A DNA stretch of 64,000 nucleotides from Planococcus sp. MER TA 32b (GCA_023715185.1 JAMCAN010000001.1:1550001-1614000); one strand, 5' to 3'. Shown: positions 44,363 to 53,303, numbered from the stretch's first letter. Program-made: numbers and translations. The notes: generated by a model not told the origin, from the sequence alone.

Positions 44363-45043
44363 CTACTCCCTTCCGAGCCGTACATTATTTTTTTTCCTCC
44401 AATAGTTCAGCCAGGATATGATGGCAAGTCCCAACGACGAAATGATGATCACCCAAAAAGCCGCTTCTTCCATTCGGCCTGCTTCATAGGCAAAATAGAT
44501 TGCGAGCGGGACCGTTTCTGTCTGCCCCGGTATGTAACCGGCAATCATCAAAGTCGCTCCGAATTCGCCGATGCCTCTTGCGAATGACAGGATCAGCCCG
44601 GCAAATATACCTGGCCAGGCAAGAGGAAAGGTAATCGTCCTGAATATCCGGATCTCCGAGATCCCCAGTGTCCGAGCCACATTTTCCCAGCGCGCATCCA
44701 CTTTTTCAAACGCTGCTGCTGTGCTCTGATACATCAGTGGCAATGAGACCACAAATGAGGCAATCACGGCCCCTATCCAGGTAAATACAATTCGGAACCC
44801 AAACCACTGTTCCAATAAAATTCCGATGGGCCCATTTAGTCCGAACAGGAAAATCAAAGCAAAACCGACGACGGTCGGCGGCAGGACAAGCGGCAACAAA
44901 ATTATTGCTTCAATTAGACTCTTGCCGAAAAATTCCCTTCTGCACATAAAGCGGGCTAGTAAGATGCTGGCGATAAAAACCAGTAAGGTGGAGACCGATG
45001 CTATTTTCAATGACAGGTAGAATGGCGATAAATCATATGGCAT
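44363..45043 (-). CDS. modB: Molybdate ABC transporter permease ModB
   Basis: A 226-residue permease with five TM helices and the EAA-type loop TLGISEIRIFRTITFPLAWPGI that contacts ModC. LPLVLPPTVVGFALIFLFG is typical of ModB. ATG at 45043 shares one base with the modA stop. Confidence 0.9.
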   Translation of the reverse strand: MPYDLSPFYLSLKIASVSTLLVFIASILLARFMCRREFFGKSLIEAIILLPLVLPPTVVGFALIFLFGLNGPIGILLEQWFGFRIVFTWIGAVIASFVVSLPLMYQSTAAAFEKVDARWENVARTLGISEIRIFRTITFPLAWPGIFAGLILSFARGIGEFGATLMIAGYIPGQTETVPLAIYFAYEAGRMEEAAFWVIIISSLGLAIISWLNYWRKKNNVRLGRE

Positions 45044-45810
45044 CAGGGCAAATCTCCTTTGGCGGTGGTGAACCCGTAATCTTTGAATATCTGTTGACCC
45101 TTGTCGCTCAGCAAAAAGCCAAGGAATTCATCAGCCGCTTCCCGGTTAACGGTGCTTTCAACAATGGCAGCGGGATATATGATCTGCTCATTTCCATGCA
45201 CTTCTATAATGGTCTCGATCTGAGTTGAAATACGCGCATCCGAAGCATAAACAAACCCCGCTTCAGTATTTTCGCTTTCGACATAACTCAATACCTGCCG
45301 TGCGTCTTTTGCGAAAATCACCTGGTCGCCTATCATTTCCCATAACCCAAGATTTATTAAAGCCTCTTTAGTGTAAAAACCAAGAGGTACACTATCCGGT
45401 TCTCCTACAGCGATCAACATATCTTCATCAGCCAATAAATCATCCAGATCCTGGCTCGGTAATTTCCTGGATGAAGCAAGTACAAGCTCGTTACGCGCGA
45501 AATTAACCACGGTTTTTTCTATAATAATTTTCTTCTGTATTAGTCGATCCATATCATCTTCACTCGCAGATAGGAATACATCGGCAGGCGCCCCTTGCTG
45601 GAGCTGGTTGCTCAGTTTACTCGATGAACCATAATTAAAAGCAAGTTTTATATCAGGATATTGTTTCTGAAAATCTTCTTTAATCGACTGCATCGCCCCG
45701 GAAAGACTGGATGCTGTAGAAATCAATAACTCGTCATTCCCACCCGAGGAAGTGTTTCCGCATGCTCCTAATAAAAAAAGGCAAAAAGCCAATAAAAACA
45801 TTTTTTTCAT
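45043..45810 (-). CDS. modA: Molybdate-binding lipoprotein ModA
   Basis: A 255-residue lipoprotein (lipobox LGAC, Cys17) of the ModA family. ISTASSLSGAMQSIKEDFQK and NYGSSSKLSNQLQQGAPADVFLSA are the classic oxyanion-binding segments. It captures molybdate for ModBC, feeding MoeA. The promoter region upstream holds paired NreC-type boxes shared with a divergent hemerythrin gene. Confidence 0.93.
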   Translation of the reverse strand: MKKMFLLAFCLFLLGACGNTSSGGNDELLISTASSLSGAMQSIKEDFQKQYPDIKLAFNYGSSSKLSNQLQQGAPADVFLSASEDDMDRLIQKKIIIEKTVVNFARNELVLASSRKLPSQDLDDLLADEDMLIAVGEPDSVPLGFYTKEALINLGLWEMIGDQVIFAKDARQVLSYVESENTEAGFVYASDARISTQIETIIEVHGNEQIIYPAAIVESTVNREAADEFLGFLLSDKGQQIFKDYGFTTAKGDLP

Positions 45811-45885
45811 ATTATAAGTCCCCTCATGGTCTGGAAATAGTTTTGATTACATTTTCAAAGCTCCTTAACTGCCCAATACTGAAAG

Positions 45886-45982
45886 CTTATAGCTAAAAAC
45901 AGATGTCCCATATCAGGGACTTCCCTCTTTCGCTAAGGGAATGCCCCTATCTGAAAAAACTTGCTTTTTTACATGCTATACT
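45886..45982. promoter_or_regulatory. Divergent modA / hemerythrin promoters with two NreC-type boxes
   Basis: CAGGG-ACTT-CCCTC (45914-45927) and AAGGG-AATG-CCCCT (45935-45948) have centres 21 bp apart. On the - strand TATAAG (45886-45891) is 32 bp from the nearer box centre, serving modA. On the + strand TATACT (45977-45982) with TG-like extension is 38 bp from its nearer box, serving the hemerythrin gene. No good -35 elements are seen, as expected for activator-dependent promoters. Confidence 0.65.
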
Positions 45983-46010
45983 GATGAAAAATGAGAGAGG
46001 ATGAAGCATA

Positions 46011-46436
46011 ATGTCAGGACCATCTTTGCGCCAATTGCATGCACATCACGCTATACATGAAGGAGCTTTATCAGGGGCGATAGCTAAAACGGAAGAAATA
46101 GAGGATTTACTTAGAGCAAAAGAATATGAAGTAGCCTTACAAGCAGCTGATCATTTACTTGAATACTGGGAAACCCGCATCATCAGCCATGCCGACGCTG
46201 AAGAGGAAGGTTTTTACCTTGAAATGCTGGAGAAAAACCCTGACCTTGAAGATACGGTAGCGAAGTTGACACGCGACCATGATCTCTTGCGCATAATAGC
46301 TGAGGATATTAAAAAGATGCTGAAAGAAGAAGGATTAACATATGAGGTGATGAAACAATTTCATGCATTATTAGTGGTGAATGCGATACATAGCCGCGAC
46401 GAAGAACGTCTTCTGTTAGCGGAGCCGTCAGAATGA
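46011..46436 (+). CDS. Hemerythrin-like HHE protein, NreC-box associated
   Basis: A 141-residue helical protein with HHE features: LHAHHAIHEGAL, ISHADAEEEGFYLEM, TRDHDLLRII and ALLVVNAIHSRDEERLL. These give His and Glu residues for a diiron site. It is shorter than the hemerythrin at 34284-34811 and not a close copy. It overlaps the SEC-C gene by ATGA and shares its promoter region with modA, so it should be made under nitrate-respiring conditions. Binding of NO or oxygen is the likely role. Confidence 0.8.
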   Translation: MSGPSLRQLHAHHAIHEGALSGAIAKTEEIEDLLRAKEYEVALQAADHLLEYWETRIISHADAEEEGFYLEMLEKNPDLEDTVAKLTRDHDLLRIIAEDIKKMLKEEGLTYEVMKQFHALLVVNAIHSRDEERLLLAEPSE

Positions 46437-48298
46437 CAAATCTCCATGATGGAAAACCGGCTGTTATCGGACGCAATGAGGCGTGTATATGTGGAAGCGG
46501 GAAAAAATATAAAAAATGCTGCGGGATAAATGATTCTGAAAAGTTCATCCAACTAGAACAGAACAAGGGGCTCCAGGAAATACTTCAGGAATTTTTCAGC
46601 ACGCACCCTCGTCCTTCTCAGCAAAAAGGGCTGCTCGATTGGAAAAATAAAACCGAGGATTTACTGGTGCCACTTTATGGCGAAGAAAAATCTGGCGGTA
46701 TTATCGGTGATATTTATTTCTTTTCTGAACATGCCGACATTTGGAACAATTACATCGACTCGAAAATTGAGCAGGAGCGGCGTCTTCAAATAAGCAATAT
46801 CATTAACGTATGGAAAAATCCTGCCTTTCTTGCAGGTGAAGTATTATCCATTACAAATTACAGGGCTATAATGCGTGATTTGTTATCTCAGAAGGAATAT
46901 GAAATCGATGTCAACGAGTCTTTCGCTGTGGAAGAAGGAAATATCGCCATGGGATTCTATTTGCCGGATGTGCGCATCAATAACCGGTATCTAATGGTTT
47001 TGAACAGCGTCACCATTTCAGCGGATGTTAACACTGAAACAGTCGAAAAGTTGAAAAACATGTTCAATTCCTCCAGCGAAAAGGATGAACAATTATTCTA
47101 TAAGAAAAATATCATTACTATCTATCAAATGTTTTCAAGTGGTCTTCGCAGTGTCCACGAAGTGCCGCAAGAAATATTAAAATCCGTTCAACAACTTGAA
47201 CAATTCATGATTGATCAGGATTTAAAAAGTGATGATTTAATTGAAACATTCTTCCATTATCTGCAGCCGCTTGCAGAAGTTCCGGCGACAGCGATTGGAG
47301 GAGCTATCAAGTTCGGCATGAACCAAAAGCTTATCCATTTTGATTGGACTCTTGACAAATTGGCAAATGAGTTTGCGGTTGACCAAAAAGAAATCGAGTC
47401 TTTTGCGGATAAGCTCCAAACGTTTTATCTTGAAACAATGGCTCAACAGGATAAAGAAGCCGAATATGCGTTTGAAGTCGGGACAAATCCCAAGGCAAAT
47501 GAATTGCAGAACTGGCAGCTGTTCATGCATTTGAAACACGCGGCAATCAGCAGCGAGGCTGCATTGAAACGCCAAATGGAATATTATCACGCTAAACCGT
47601 ATGAACCGAAATCAGATTCTGAAAAAGCTCAGCTTCTCGCCTACCGTTTGTTTGAAAAAGGAATTGATTTTGTGTTGCCCGAAGAACTGGCAGCCTTACA
47701 ACAATATAATCCTCAACTTCCCGATGGTTTTCTGTTAGCCGCAGAAATGGAGATAGATTCTGCAGCAAAAAAATCCCTTTTGGAAAAAGCGATTTCAAGC
47801 GGTAAATTGAACTACGAACCTGAAATGGAAGTTTCATGGCTCTATATTGCTAATCGCCCTTACTTGCGGGCGGTATTTTTGCTCGGCATTCATTATTGGG
47901 AAAATGGCGAATATGAATCCGCCTTTGACCAATTTCAGCGTTTATTGCAGCTCAACCCCGCTGACCATCAAGGGGCACGTTATTTGGCTGTATCTTCCTT
48001 GATCGTACTCGATCGATTGAAAGAAGCGGAAAGTCTCGTCAATCATTATGAAGACGATTATTCGGATAATGCGTTCTATACTTGGTTCAAATGGCTGATT
48101 GCCCGTAGACGGAATATGCATTCACAAGAAACCCAAGCCTTGTATTTGCAGGCAATCGAGCAAAATCCTTATGTCAAAAAATATATTGAGAAACGCAATC
48201 CCGCAATGCCGTATCCTAAAAAAGCTGTAATAACACCGCGCTCACCTGAAGAAGCTCACTTAATCTGGTCATTCCTGGCTCCTGGTCTGCTCCAATAG
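46433..48298 (+). CDS. SEC-C zinc-motif protein with TPR-like repeats
   Basis: A 621-residue protein. A SEC-C motif (CICGSGKKYKKCCG; Cys18, 20, 29, 30) binds zinc near the N-terminus, and helical repeats follow. Near residue 480 two units read as TPRs (HYWENGEYESAFDQFQRLLQLNPADHQGARYLA). No catalytic domain was recognised. It is translationally coupled to the hemerythrin gene. SEC-C motifs occur in SecA and in many proteins that act near ribosomes or in protein quality control; its function here is unknown. Confidence 0.75.
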   Translation: MTNLHDGKPAVIGRNEACICGSGKKYKKCCGINDSEKFIQLEQNKGLQEILQEFFSTHPRPSQQKGLLDWKNKTEDLLVPLYGEEKSGGIIGDIYFFSEHADIWNNYIDSKIEQERRLQISNIINVWKNPAFLAGEVLSITNYRAIMRDLLSQKEYEIDVNESFAVEEGNIAMGFYLPDVRINNRYLMVLNSVTISADVNTETVEKLKNMFNSSSEKDEQLFYKKNIITIYQMFSSGLRSVHEVPQEILKSVQQLEQFMIDQDLKSDDLIETFFHYLQPLAEVPATAIGGAIKFGMNQKLIHFDWTLDKLANEFAVDQKEIESFADKLQTFYLETMAQQDKEAEYAFEVGTNPKANELQNWQLFMHLKHAAISSEAALKRQMEYYHAKPYEPKSDSEKAQLLAYRLFEKGIDFVLPEELAALQQYNPQLPDGFLLAAEMEIDSAAKKSLLEKAISSGKLNYEPEMEVSWLYIANRPYLRAVFLLGIHYWENGEYESAFDQFQRLLQLNPADHQGARYLAVSSLIVLDRLKEAESLVNHYEDDYSDNAFYTWFKWLIARRRNMHSQETQALYLQAIEQNPYVKKYIEKRNPAMPYPKKAVITPRSPEEAHLIWSFLAPGLLQ

Positions 48299-48330
48299 AA
48301 TATAGAGACGAATGAACGATTGCTGTAAAA

Positions 48331-48370
48331 AAAGCTGGAACCTCCTCTTTACAGGGCAGGTTCCAGCTTT
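48331..48370. terminator. Bidirectional terminator
   Basis: AAAGCTGGAACCT and AGGTTCCAGCTTT form a perfect 13-bp stem between two convergent genes, with A- and T-runs at both ends. Confidence 0.85.
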
Positions 48371-48381
48371 TTATATGCTTT

Positions 48382-48624
48382 TCAACTATTAATGGAACTA
48401 GTCTGACGGTCATCTTTTGCAGTATCAAAATTCCCTTCACCGACACGGCGTCGAATTTCCTCTTCCGATAATTTCTGGCCTACCGGTCCTGTCGGTATAT
48501 CACTTGCACCTTCTTCATACTCGGCACGTTCTACACGCGCAAAACCAGCGTTGGTCCGGCGCCCTATTTCTTCCCTTTCATTGCGGGACGTATATTTTTC
48601 TTCAGGCTTATTTTCAATGGACAC
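48382..48624 (-). CDS. Small hydrophilic hypothetical protein
   Basis: An 80-residue, charged protein (13 Arg or Lys, many Glu) with no hydrophobic core. GTG at 48624 follows a strong GAAGGAGGG. Composition suggests an unfolded or stress-type protein, but no family was recognised. Confidence 0.6.
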   Translation of the reverse strand: MSIENKPEEKYTSRNEREEIGRRTNAGFARVERAEYEEGASDIPTGPVGQKLSEEEIRRRVGEGNFDTAKDDRQTSSINS

Positions 48625-48681
48625 AATAATCCCTCCTTCTTAATCTTTCAATAAGACTTCCCTTTTTTAAGTGCTTTAAAA

Positions 48682-49452
48682 CTAATCCACCATCCGATCG
48701 CTTCCAAAGAAGTTCCGAAACATTTGGACGGTTGTTTCCCGGTTCATGGCAGAAATGGACGTAGTCAGTGGAATCCCTTTAGGACATGATTCTACACAGT
48801 TTTGCGCCATACCGCATTGCTGGATTCCGCCTGGGCCCATCAATAAGGTCAATCGTTCATCTTTGTTCATAGCCCCTGTTGGGTGTGCATTCATTAGACG
48901 AACCTGTGAGATTGGTGCTGCCCCAATAAACTCGGATTTATCGTTTACATTTGGACATGCCTCCAAACATACACCGCAAGTCATGCATTTGGATAGTTCA
49001 TAAGCCCATTGCCTTTTTCTTTCAGGCATCCTCGGTCCTTCTCCTAAATCATAAGTTCCGTCGATGGGAATCCATGCTTTCAATTTTTTTAAAGTCGTAA
49101 ACATCGTACTGCGGTCAATAACCAAATCACGCACTACGGGAAAAGTTTTCATTGGCTGCAGATTAATCGGCTGCTCCAGCTGATCGACCAATGCTGTGCA
49201 GGATTGACGAGCTTTTCCATTGATAACCATTGAACATGCGCCGCATACTTCCTCTAGGCAATTCATATCCCATGCAACTGGTGTGGTTTTCTTCCCCTCT
49301 ATATTTACAGGATTACGACGAATTTCCATCAAAGCTGAAATAACATTCATGTTCATTCGATATGGAAGTTCAAATTTCTCCCAGTATGGTTTTTGGTCGG
49401 GGTGATCTCTGCGTTCAATTTTAAAGATGACTGTTTTCATTGCTTCTGCCAT
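48682..49452 (-). CDS. sdhB: Succinate dehydrogenase iron-sulfur subunit, orphan copy
   Basis: About 256 residues, closely resembling Bacillus SdhB. The [2Fe-2S] site is CLEEVCGAC plus a later Cys in RQSC, the [4Fe-4S] site is CMTCGVCLEACP, and the third cluster is in CGMAQNCVESCPKG. All ligands are intact. ATG at 49452 follows AGGTGA; GTG 49461 and the ATG at codon 8 of the long frame are alternatives. No sdhC or sdhA lies next to it, unlike the usual sdhCAB operon. It is probably a second copy, or the operon has been split. Confidence 0.9.
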   Translation of the reverse strand: MAEAMKTVIFKIERRDHPDQKPYWEKFELPYRMNMNVISALMEIRRNPVNIEGKKTTPVAWDMNCLEEVCGACSMVINGKARQSCTALVDQLEQPINLQPMKTFPVVRDLVIDRSTMFTTLKKLKAWIPIDGTYDLGEGPRMPERKRQWAYELSKCMTCGVCLEACPNVNDKSEFIGAAPISQVRLMNAHPTGAMNKDERLTLLMGPGGIQQCGMAQNCVESCPKGIPLTTSISAMNRETTVQMFRNFFGSDRMVD

Positions 49453-49663
49453 TCTTTTCACCTGCCTGTTATATAATATCTTTATTGAAATATTAGTTTA
49501 TCTTATACTATCATTAATTATCTGATTATTCAAAATCATTTATTGAATAAAGATTCTCTTTAAATGACCGTCCACTTGACGGCCATCAATTTTTTCTCTG
49601 CTTATTCGTTATAAACTAAGTTAACAGGAATGAAGTTTTAGGAATCTGACAGGAGTGTTTACG

Positions 49664-50140
49664 ATGAAAAAAGTGCTCATCCTGTACGCAAGTTCCACTG
49701 GAAATACCGAAGAAATCGCGTCTTTGCTGGAACAGCATCTGGATACGAAAGTACTTGATATTACTTCAAAAAATCTGGAGATGACCGAAGTCGATGTGAA
49801 GGAATTAAAGGAGTATGATGGTATCCTGTTCGGCACCTACACTTATGATGATGGAGATTTGCCTTTTGAAACGGATGTATTCAATGATAATCTCCAAAAC
49901 GTCGATTTAAACGGTAAAGTAATCGGTTTATTTGGTTCGGGAGATACGGCTTATTTTCAATTTTGCGAAGCTGTCGACACAATGAAAAATGAATTCAAGA
50001 GCAGAGGTTCAATTGTAATTGACCATGTGGTTAAAGTGGATCTGTTCCCAGATGAAAAAGAAGAGTTGGACGCGATAAAAGAATTGGGGTTTTTATTTCA
50101 AAAAGCTTTATCAGCACATGCTATACAAAGCTCATCTTAA
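49664..50140 (+). CDS. Flavodoxin
   Basis: A 158-residue flavodoxin. The FMN phosphate loop is SSTGNTEEIA near the start; FGTYTYDDGDLPFE and FGSGDTAYFQFCEAVD supply the isoalloxazine loops. ATG at 49664 follows AGGAG by eight bases. It carries low-potential electrons. A terminator follows at 50166. Confidence 0.9.
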   Translation: MKKVLILYASSTGNTEEIASLLEQHLDTKVLDITSKNLEMTEVDVKELKEYDGILFGTYTYDDGDLPFETDVFNDNLQNVDLNGKVIGLFGSGDTAYFQFCEAVDTMKNEFKSRGSIVIDHVVKVDLFPDEKEELDAIKELGFLFQKALSAHAIQSSS

Positions 50141-50165
50141 ATATTTGTAAGTTTCAATAAAAAGC

Positions 50166-50192
50166 CGGATCAACGTGCAGAAAGTTGATCCG
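50166..50192. terminator. Bidirectional terminator
   Basis: CGGATCAAC and GTTGATCCG form a 9-bp stem between the convergent flavodoxin and lipoprotein genes. Confidence 0.65.
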
Positions 50193-50205
50193 TCTATTTA
50201 ATGTG

Positions 50206-50679
50206 TTATTCCACTTTAAAGGGAACAGCTAAGGAAATTTCTTGGAAAGGAAGTGAGTTTGATAAAAATGTTTTAACCACACGGTACTGTCCAGGCGGAA
50301 GTTTCAAACCGAGCATATCAATAGAGAAATCCTGTTGGACCTGGCTGCCAGCCGATAACACTTTACCGAAATCTGTTAACTTTGGATTTTCGATAAACAC
50401 CGCGTCCGAATGCACCAATATGAACCAGGCACCTTCTTTTTCGACTTCAAGGTAATAATAGTCTCCAAATTCAAAATCCTTAGAGCTATTGTTCATTAAG
50501 GTTGTTTCCAGAATTAAAGGAGATTCTTGAAAAGTATCTTGAAGCAATCCCAGGGTTAGTCCCGCCTTTGTGGCCGAAATCAGCTGATCCGGTGACGCTT
50601 CTTCCAAAGTCATAACTGCTGACGAATTCTGGCATGCAGTAAGCAACAGTACGCCTATGATAATAAGTATAGACTTCAT
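50206..50679 (-). CDS. Hypothetical lipoprotein with Ig-like fold
   Basis: A 157-residue lipoprotein (lipobox LTAC, Cys16). The mature part has alternating strands (PLILETTLMNNSSKDFEFGDYYYLEVEK split over two strands, and LPPGQYRVVKTF near the end), as in bacterial Ig-like domains found in small secreted proteins. The role is unknown. Confidence 0.7.
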   Translation of the reverse strand: MKSILIIIGVLLLTACQNSSAVMTLEEASPDQLISATKAGLTLGLLQDTFQESPLILETTLMNNSSKDFEFGDYYYLEVEKEGAWFILVHSDAVFIENPKLTDFGKVLSAGSQVQQDFSIDMLGLKLPPGQYRVVKTFLSNSLPFQEISLAVPFKVE

Positions 50680-50761
50680 AAAATCACCTCTGTCTATATC
50701 TTAACCCTTACTTTCAGAATTTGCCTTGACTCGGGTCAACTTCTTTCCATGCAATTGAATA

Positions 50762-51442
50762 TTACGTTTCATCTTCCGACAGCATCTCTTTGTATCTCTC
50801 TTTAATATGGTCTTCTTTTCCGATGATCATGATTTTATCCCCTTCCTGCAGTTCCACTTCGAATAGATCGAAACGCAGGATTTCGTCTCCCCTTCTTATG
50901 ATCAGGAGTACAACGTCCAGATTTTCCTCGACCAACATTCTTCCCTTCTGACCGATATAATCGGATCCATGTTTTATTTGAATAATGGCTACCATTTCTT
51001 CTTCGTCAAGGGCAAGCGCTGTCTTCATAGGCCAATCTTCCAGGTTGTATTCGGTGTCCATCTCATGCTCAAAACGATCCTCCAATCTAATAAAGACCGA
51101 TTTATTCTTGAATATAAATAAAAATACGAATAGAATCCCGATAATGATCAACAGCAGTTCTATTCGCAGGTCATTTGAAAGGATCGTGGCGATTGAAGAT
51201 ATGATTACGGCCAAAGAGAAATAACCGAATAAAATTAAACCGCTGCTGATTCTTCTCCGTATCGGATGATCAATAATCAATGCGGATTCTTGCGTCGTAA
51301 ACCTGGTTCCAGTCAACATCGAGATGACTTGATAGCGGGCAATTTCCTTTTCCAGACCGGTCATATGAAAAAGAATGACTCCAATTTCAATAACCAATGC
51401 AATAATCACTGCATAGAGTGCTATAAATGCAAATTCCCACAT
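50762..51442 (-). CDS. Membrane protein with TrkA-C (RCK_C) domain
   Basis: A 226-residue protein: one TM helix at the N-terminus, two more near residues 70-110, then a cytoplasmic TrkA-C domain of about 75 residues (MLVEENLDVVLLIIRRGDEI, ELQEGDKIMIIGKEDHIKE). Such domains bind small ligands and gate ion transport, for instance c-di-AMP in K+ channels. No channel filter is present, so the partner is unknown. Confidence 0.75.
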   Translation of the reverse strand: MWEFAFIALYAVIIALVIEIGVILFHMTGLEKEIARYQVISMLTGTRFTTQESALIIDHPIRRRISSGLILFGYFSLAVIISSIATILSNDLRIELLLIIIGILFVFLFIFKNKSVFIRLEDRFEHEMDTEYNLEDWPMKTALALDEEEMVAIIQIKHGSDYIGQKGRMLVEENLDVVLLIIRRGDEILRFDLFEVELQEGDKIMIIGKEDHIKERYKEMLSEDET

Positions 51443-51607
51443 AGAACCACCTCGTGTATTATAAATTTCCTTACTCTATTATTTTAAAACCAATAGACTT
51501 ATCTATAGGTTTTGCAGGTGGTGTCTGTAAAAGAATTGAAAAAATGGTTATAAAACGATACTTTCATGACTGATGTTCGTCTATCCTTGTATAAGGAGGC
51601 GAAAATC

Positions 51608-52126
51608 GTGAACCAGCAAATTGAAAACTATTACCATGAACACAGTGATCGCGTTTACCGATATATTTTTCTGTTAGTCCGCAATAAAGAAAATGCGGAA
51701 GATCTTACACAGGAAACCTTTTATAAAGCTTTCAAAGGCTTGACTTCATTCAATGAAGAAGCTTCCCCTGCCACGTGGCTGCTGAAAATCGCACGTAATG
51801 TCACTTATGATCATTTCCGAAAAAAACGGCTTATCCAATTTCTTTCCTGGGGTGATGAACATGATCAGGAAACTGCCTCAATCGCACCCGATGCTTCAGC
51901 AGAACGCAAAGAGCAAGTGAAGGAATTGCATAACGCCATTAACCGCCTTAAAAAAGATTATCGTGATGTCATTATCCTTCGCAGGATCCAGGAATTATCA
52001 ATTAAAGACACCGCATACATACTGGGCTGGACGGAAGCTAAAGTGAAAACGAAATCCGGTCGGGCAATGGATGCTTTGAAACAAGAATTAGCAGGAAAGG
52101 ATGGCGTTATCCATGAATCTTTCTAA
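51608..52126 (+). CDS. ECF-type RNA polymerase sigma factor (third ECF module)
   Basis: A 172-residue ECF sigma factor. Region 2 has YRYIFLLVRNKENAEDLTQE and WLLKIARNVTYDHFRKK; region 4 has LKKDYRDVIILRRIQELSI and WTEAKVKTKSGRAMDAL. GTG at 51608 follows AAGGAGG; the frame opening at 51566 has no ribosome site. A CGTCTAT element at about 51579 may be part of its own promoter. It overlaps its anti-sigma gene by 14 bp. Confidence 0.9.
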   Translation: MNQQIENYYHEHSDRVYRYIFLLVRNKENAEDLTQETFYKAFKGLTSFNEEASPATWLLKIARNVTYDHFRKKRLIQFLSWGDEHDQETASIAPDASAERKEQVKELHNAINRLKKDYRDVIILRRIQELSIKDTAYILGWTEAKVKTKSGRAMDALKQELAGKDGVIHESF

Positions 52127-52838
52127 GAACCAGGATCAGCTTTTCAAGGAACTGAATAATATTGAACGTTCTGAAGAGATGAAAAAAGCGACGTATCTTA
52201 AGCTGCAGAACCGGATTCAGAAAAAGCGGTCCTATCCCGTAATGCCTGCTGTCATCTCAGTAGCCCTTATTGCAGTCACCTGTTTCCTCGTATTCTCATT
52301 CCTGAATATTACTCCGGAAACTGCGGGACCTCCTACTGATAAGGAAGCGATTGAAGCAGTGCTGAACACGCAATTGAATAAACCCGAAGATGAGTTCTTT
52401 GACGTCGTCTACGCGAAATGGCAGCGTATGGAGGAAGTCTATGCCTCAGATACCGAATTTACCAGCGATCCGATGGAAGGCACTCCTGAATTGCTTGCCT
52501 ATGATGAGTACATCGAGAAGAAATTCAAACCTTACTTCACAGGCAATGGTTTCGAGAACTTCAGAGTTCAGCCCATGGATTTCCATTATTTCTTCGCCAT
52601 GGACAATCAGCGGAATTATGAAATGGAGTTATTGGATCTGGACATCGAACAAAGTGAAAATACTGCGGCAAATTATTCGTTCTCCGCGGAAGTTGAATAT
52701 ACCGATCCAGCCGGTGAGTCGGATGTATATAACCTGACGGGCATGGCCATTGTTCCGGAACAAGGTAAAATCGGAAGCATCCAGTTCACGGATGTAGACG
52801 GCCTGCAGCAGAAAATTTCAGACGATGCCAATTCGTAA
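52113..52838 (+). CDS. Putative membrane anti-sigma factor
   Basis: About 241 residues: a basic cytoplasmic part of 50 residues, one TM helix (VMPAVISVALIAVTCFLVFS) and an acidic extracytoplasmic domain with EYIEKKFKPYFTGNGFENF. The start is ATG 52113 or ATG 52101; AGGAAAGG sits at 52093-52100. It has the same design as the two anti-sigma proteins at the left end, though the outer domain is different. Confidence 0.75.
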   Translation: MNLSKNQDQLFKELNNIERSEEMKKATYLKLQNRIQKKRSYPVMPAVISVALIAVTCFLVFSFLNITPETAGPPTDKEAIEAVLNTQLNKPEDEFFDVVYAKWQRMEEVYASDTEFTSDPMEGTPELLAYDEYIEKKFKPYFTGNGFENFRVQPMDFHYFFAMDNQRNYEMELLDLDIEQSENTAANYSFSAEVEYTDPAGESDVYNLTGMAIVPEQGKIGSIQFTDVDGLQQKISDDANS

Positions 52839-52963
52839 GATTTCATTCTCAATAAATTTATCAAATATTTAATATTTTCTTTACTTTGCAACAAAAAATG
52901 GTTATTGTTTAATTACAGCAACAAAGATTTACAAAAGTGAATACCCGCCTGACATTTCTATAA

Positions 52964-53067
52964 CAGCGGCTGCTGGCCGCTCCTATGAATCAACATGGCT
53001 GTGTATCCCAGACATTAGTGCTGACGATAACGCCGAAAAGGATTTTTATTCTTTTCGGCGTTTTTTT
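52964..53067 (+). ncRNA. Attenuator-like leader 1 (candidate structured RNA with terminator)
   Basis: An upstream stem (AGCGGC/GCCGCT at 52965-52981), then a 34-nt block (53001-53034) and a terminator stem (CGCCGAAAAG/CTTTTCGGCG, 53031-53060) with seven T. The 34-nt block recurs at 53459-53492 with 26 identities before an equivalent terminator. Both precede small genes with good ribosome sites. It may be a riboswitch or another transcription attenuator. No known riboswitch class was recognised. It could also simply end the sigma operon. Confidence 0.5.
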
Positions 53068-53093
53068 AAATGTTGGAAAAGGAGTGAGGATCA

Positions 53094-53303
53094 ATGAAGT
53101 ATTTTATCGACCATCTGAGAAAAAGTATTCACTCCCAAAAATTTGCGGGAGATTCCTGCGGGTTTATCTCCACTCCGGTTAATCACCGGGAATTCACAAA
53201 CTGCCCGGCTTATGTGAAACGGCTGATTGAAAACGAAAATTATACAAGATGTTCACATTGCGTCTCCGCTCCGACCAGGCTTGTCAGGAAAACGATCAGT
53301 TAA
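53094..53303 (+). CDS. Small Cys-containing hypothetical protein
   Basis: A 69-residue protein with four cysteines (near residues 22, 37, 53, 56; CSHC at the end) that could bind zinc. ATG at 53094 follows AAAAGGAG nine bases ahead. It begins 27 bp after the terminator of leader 1, so its expression would depend on readthrough. No family was recognised. Confidence 0.55.
   Translation: MKYFIDHLRKSIHSQKFAGDSCGFISTPVNHREFTNCPAYVKRLIENENYTRCSHCVSAPTRLVRKTIS

Noticed and set aside
49620..49646. A further dif-like site before the flavodoxin gene
   Set aside because: Only about two thirds of arm positions agree, and the match lies in an ordinary upstream region with no cargo boundary.
52985..53182. 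65-codon frame over leader 1
   Set aside because: No ribosome site, crosses the terminator, and overlaps the better supported gene at 53094.
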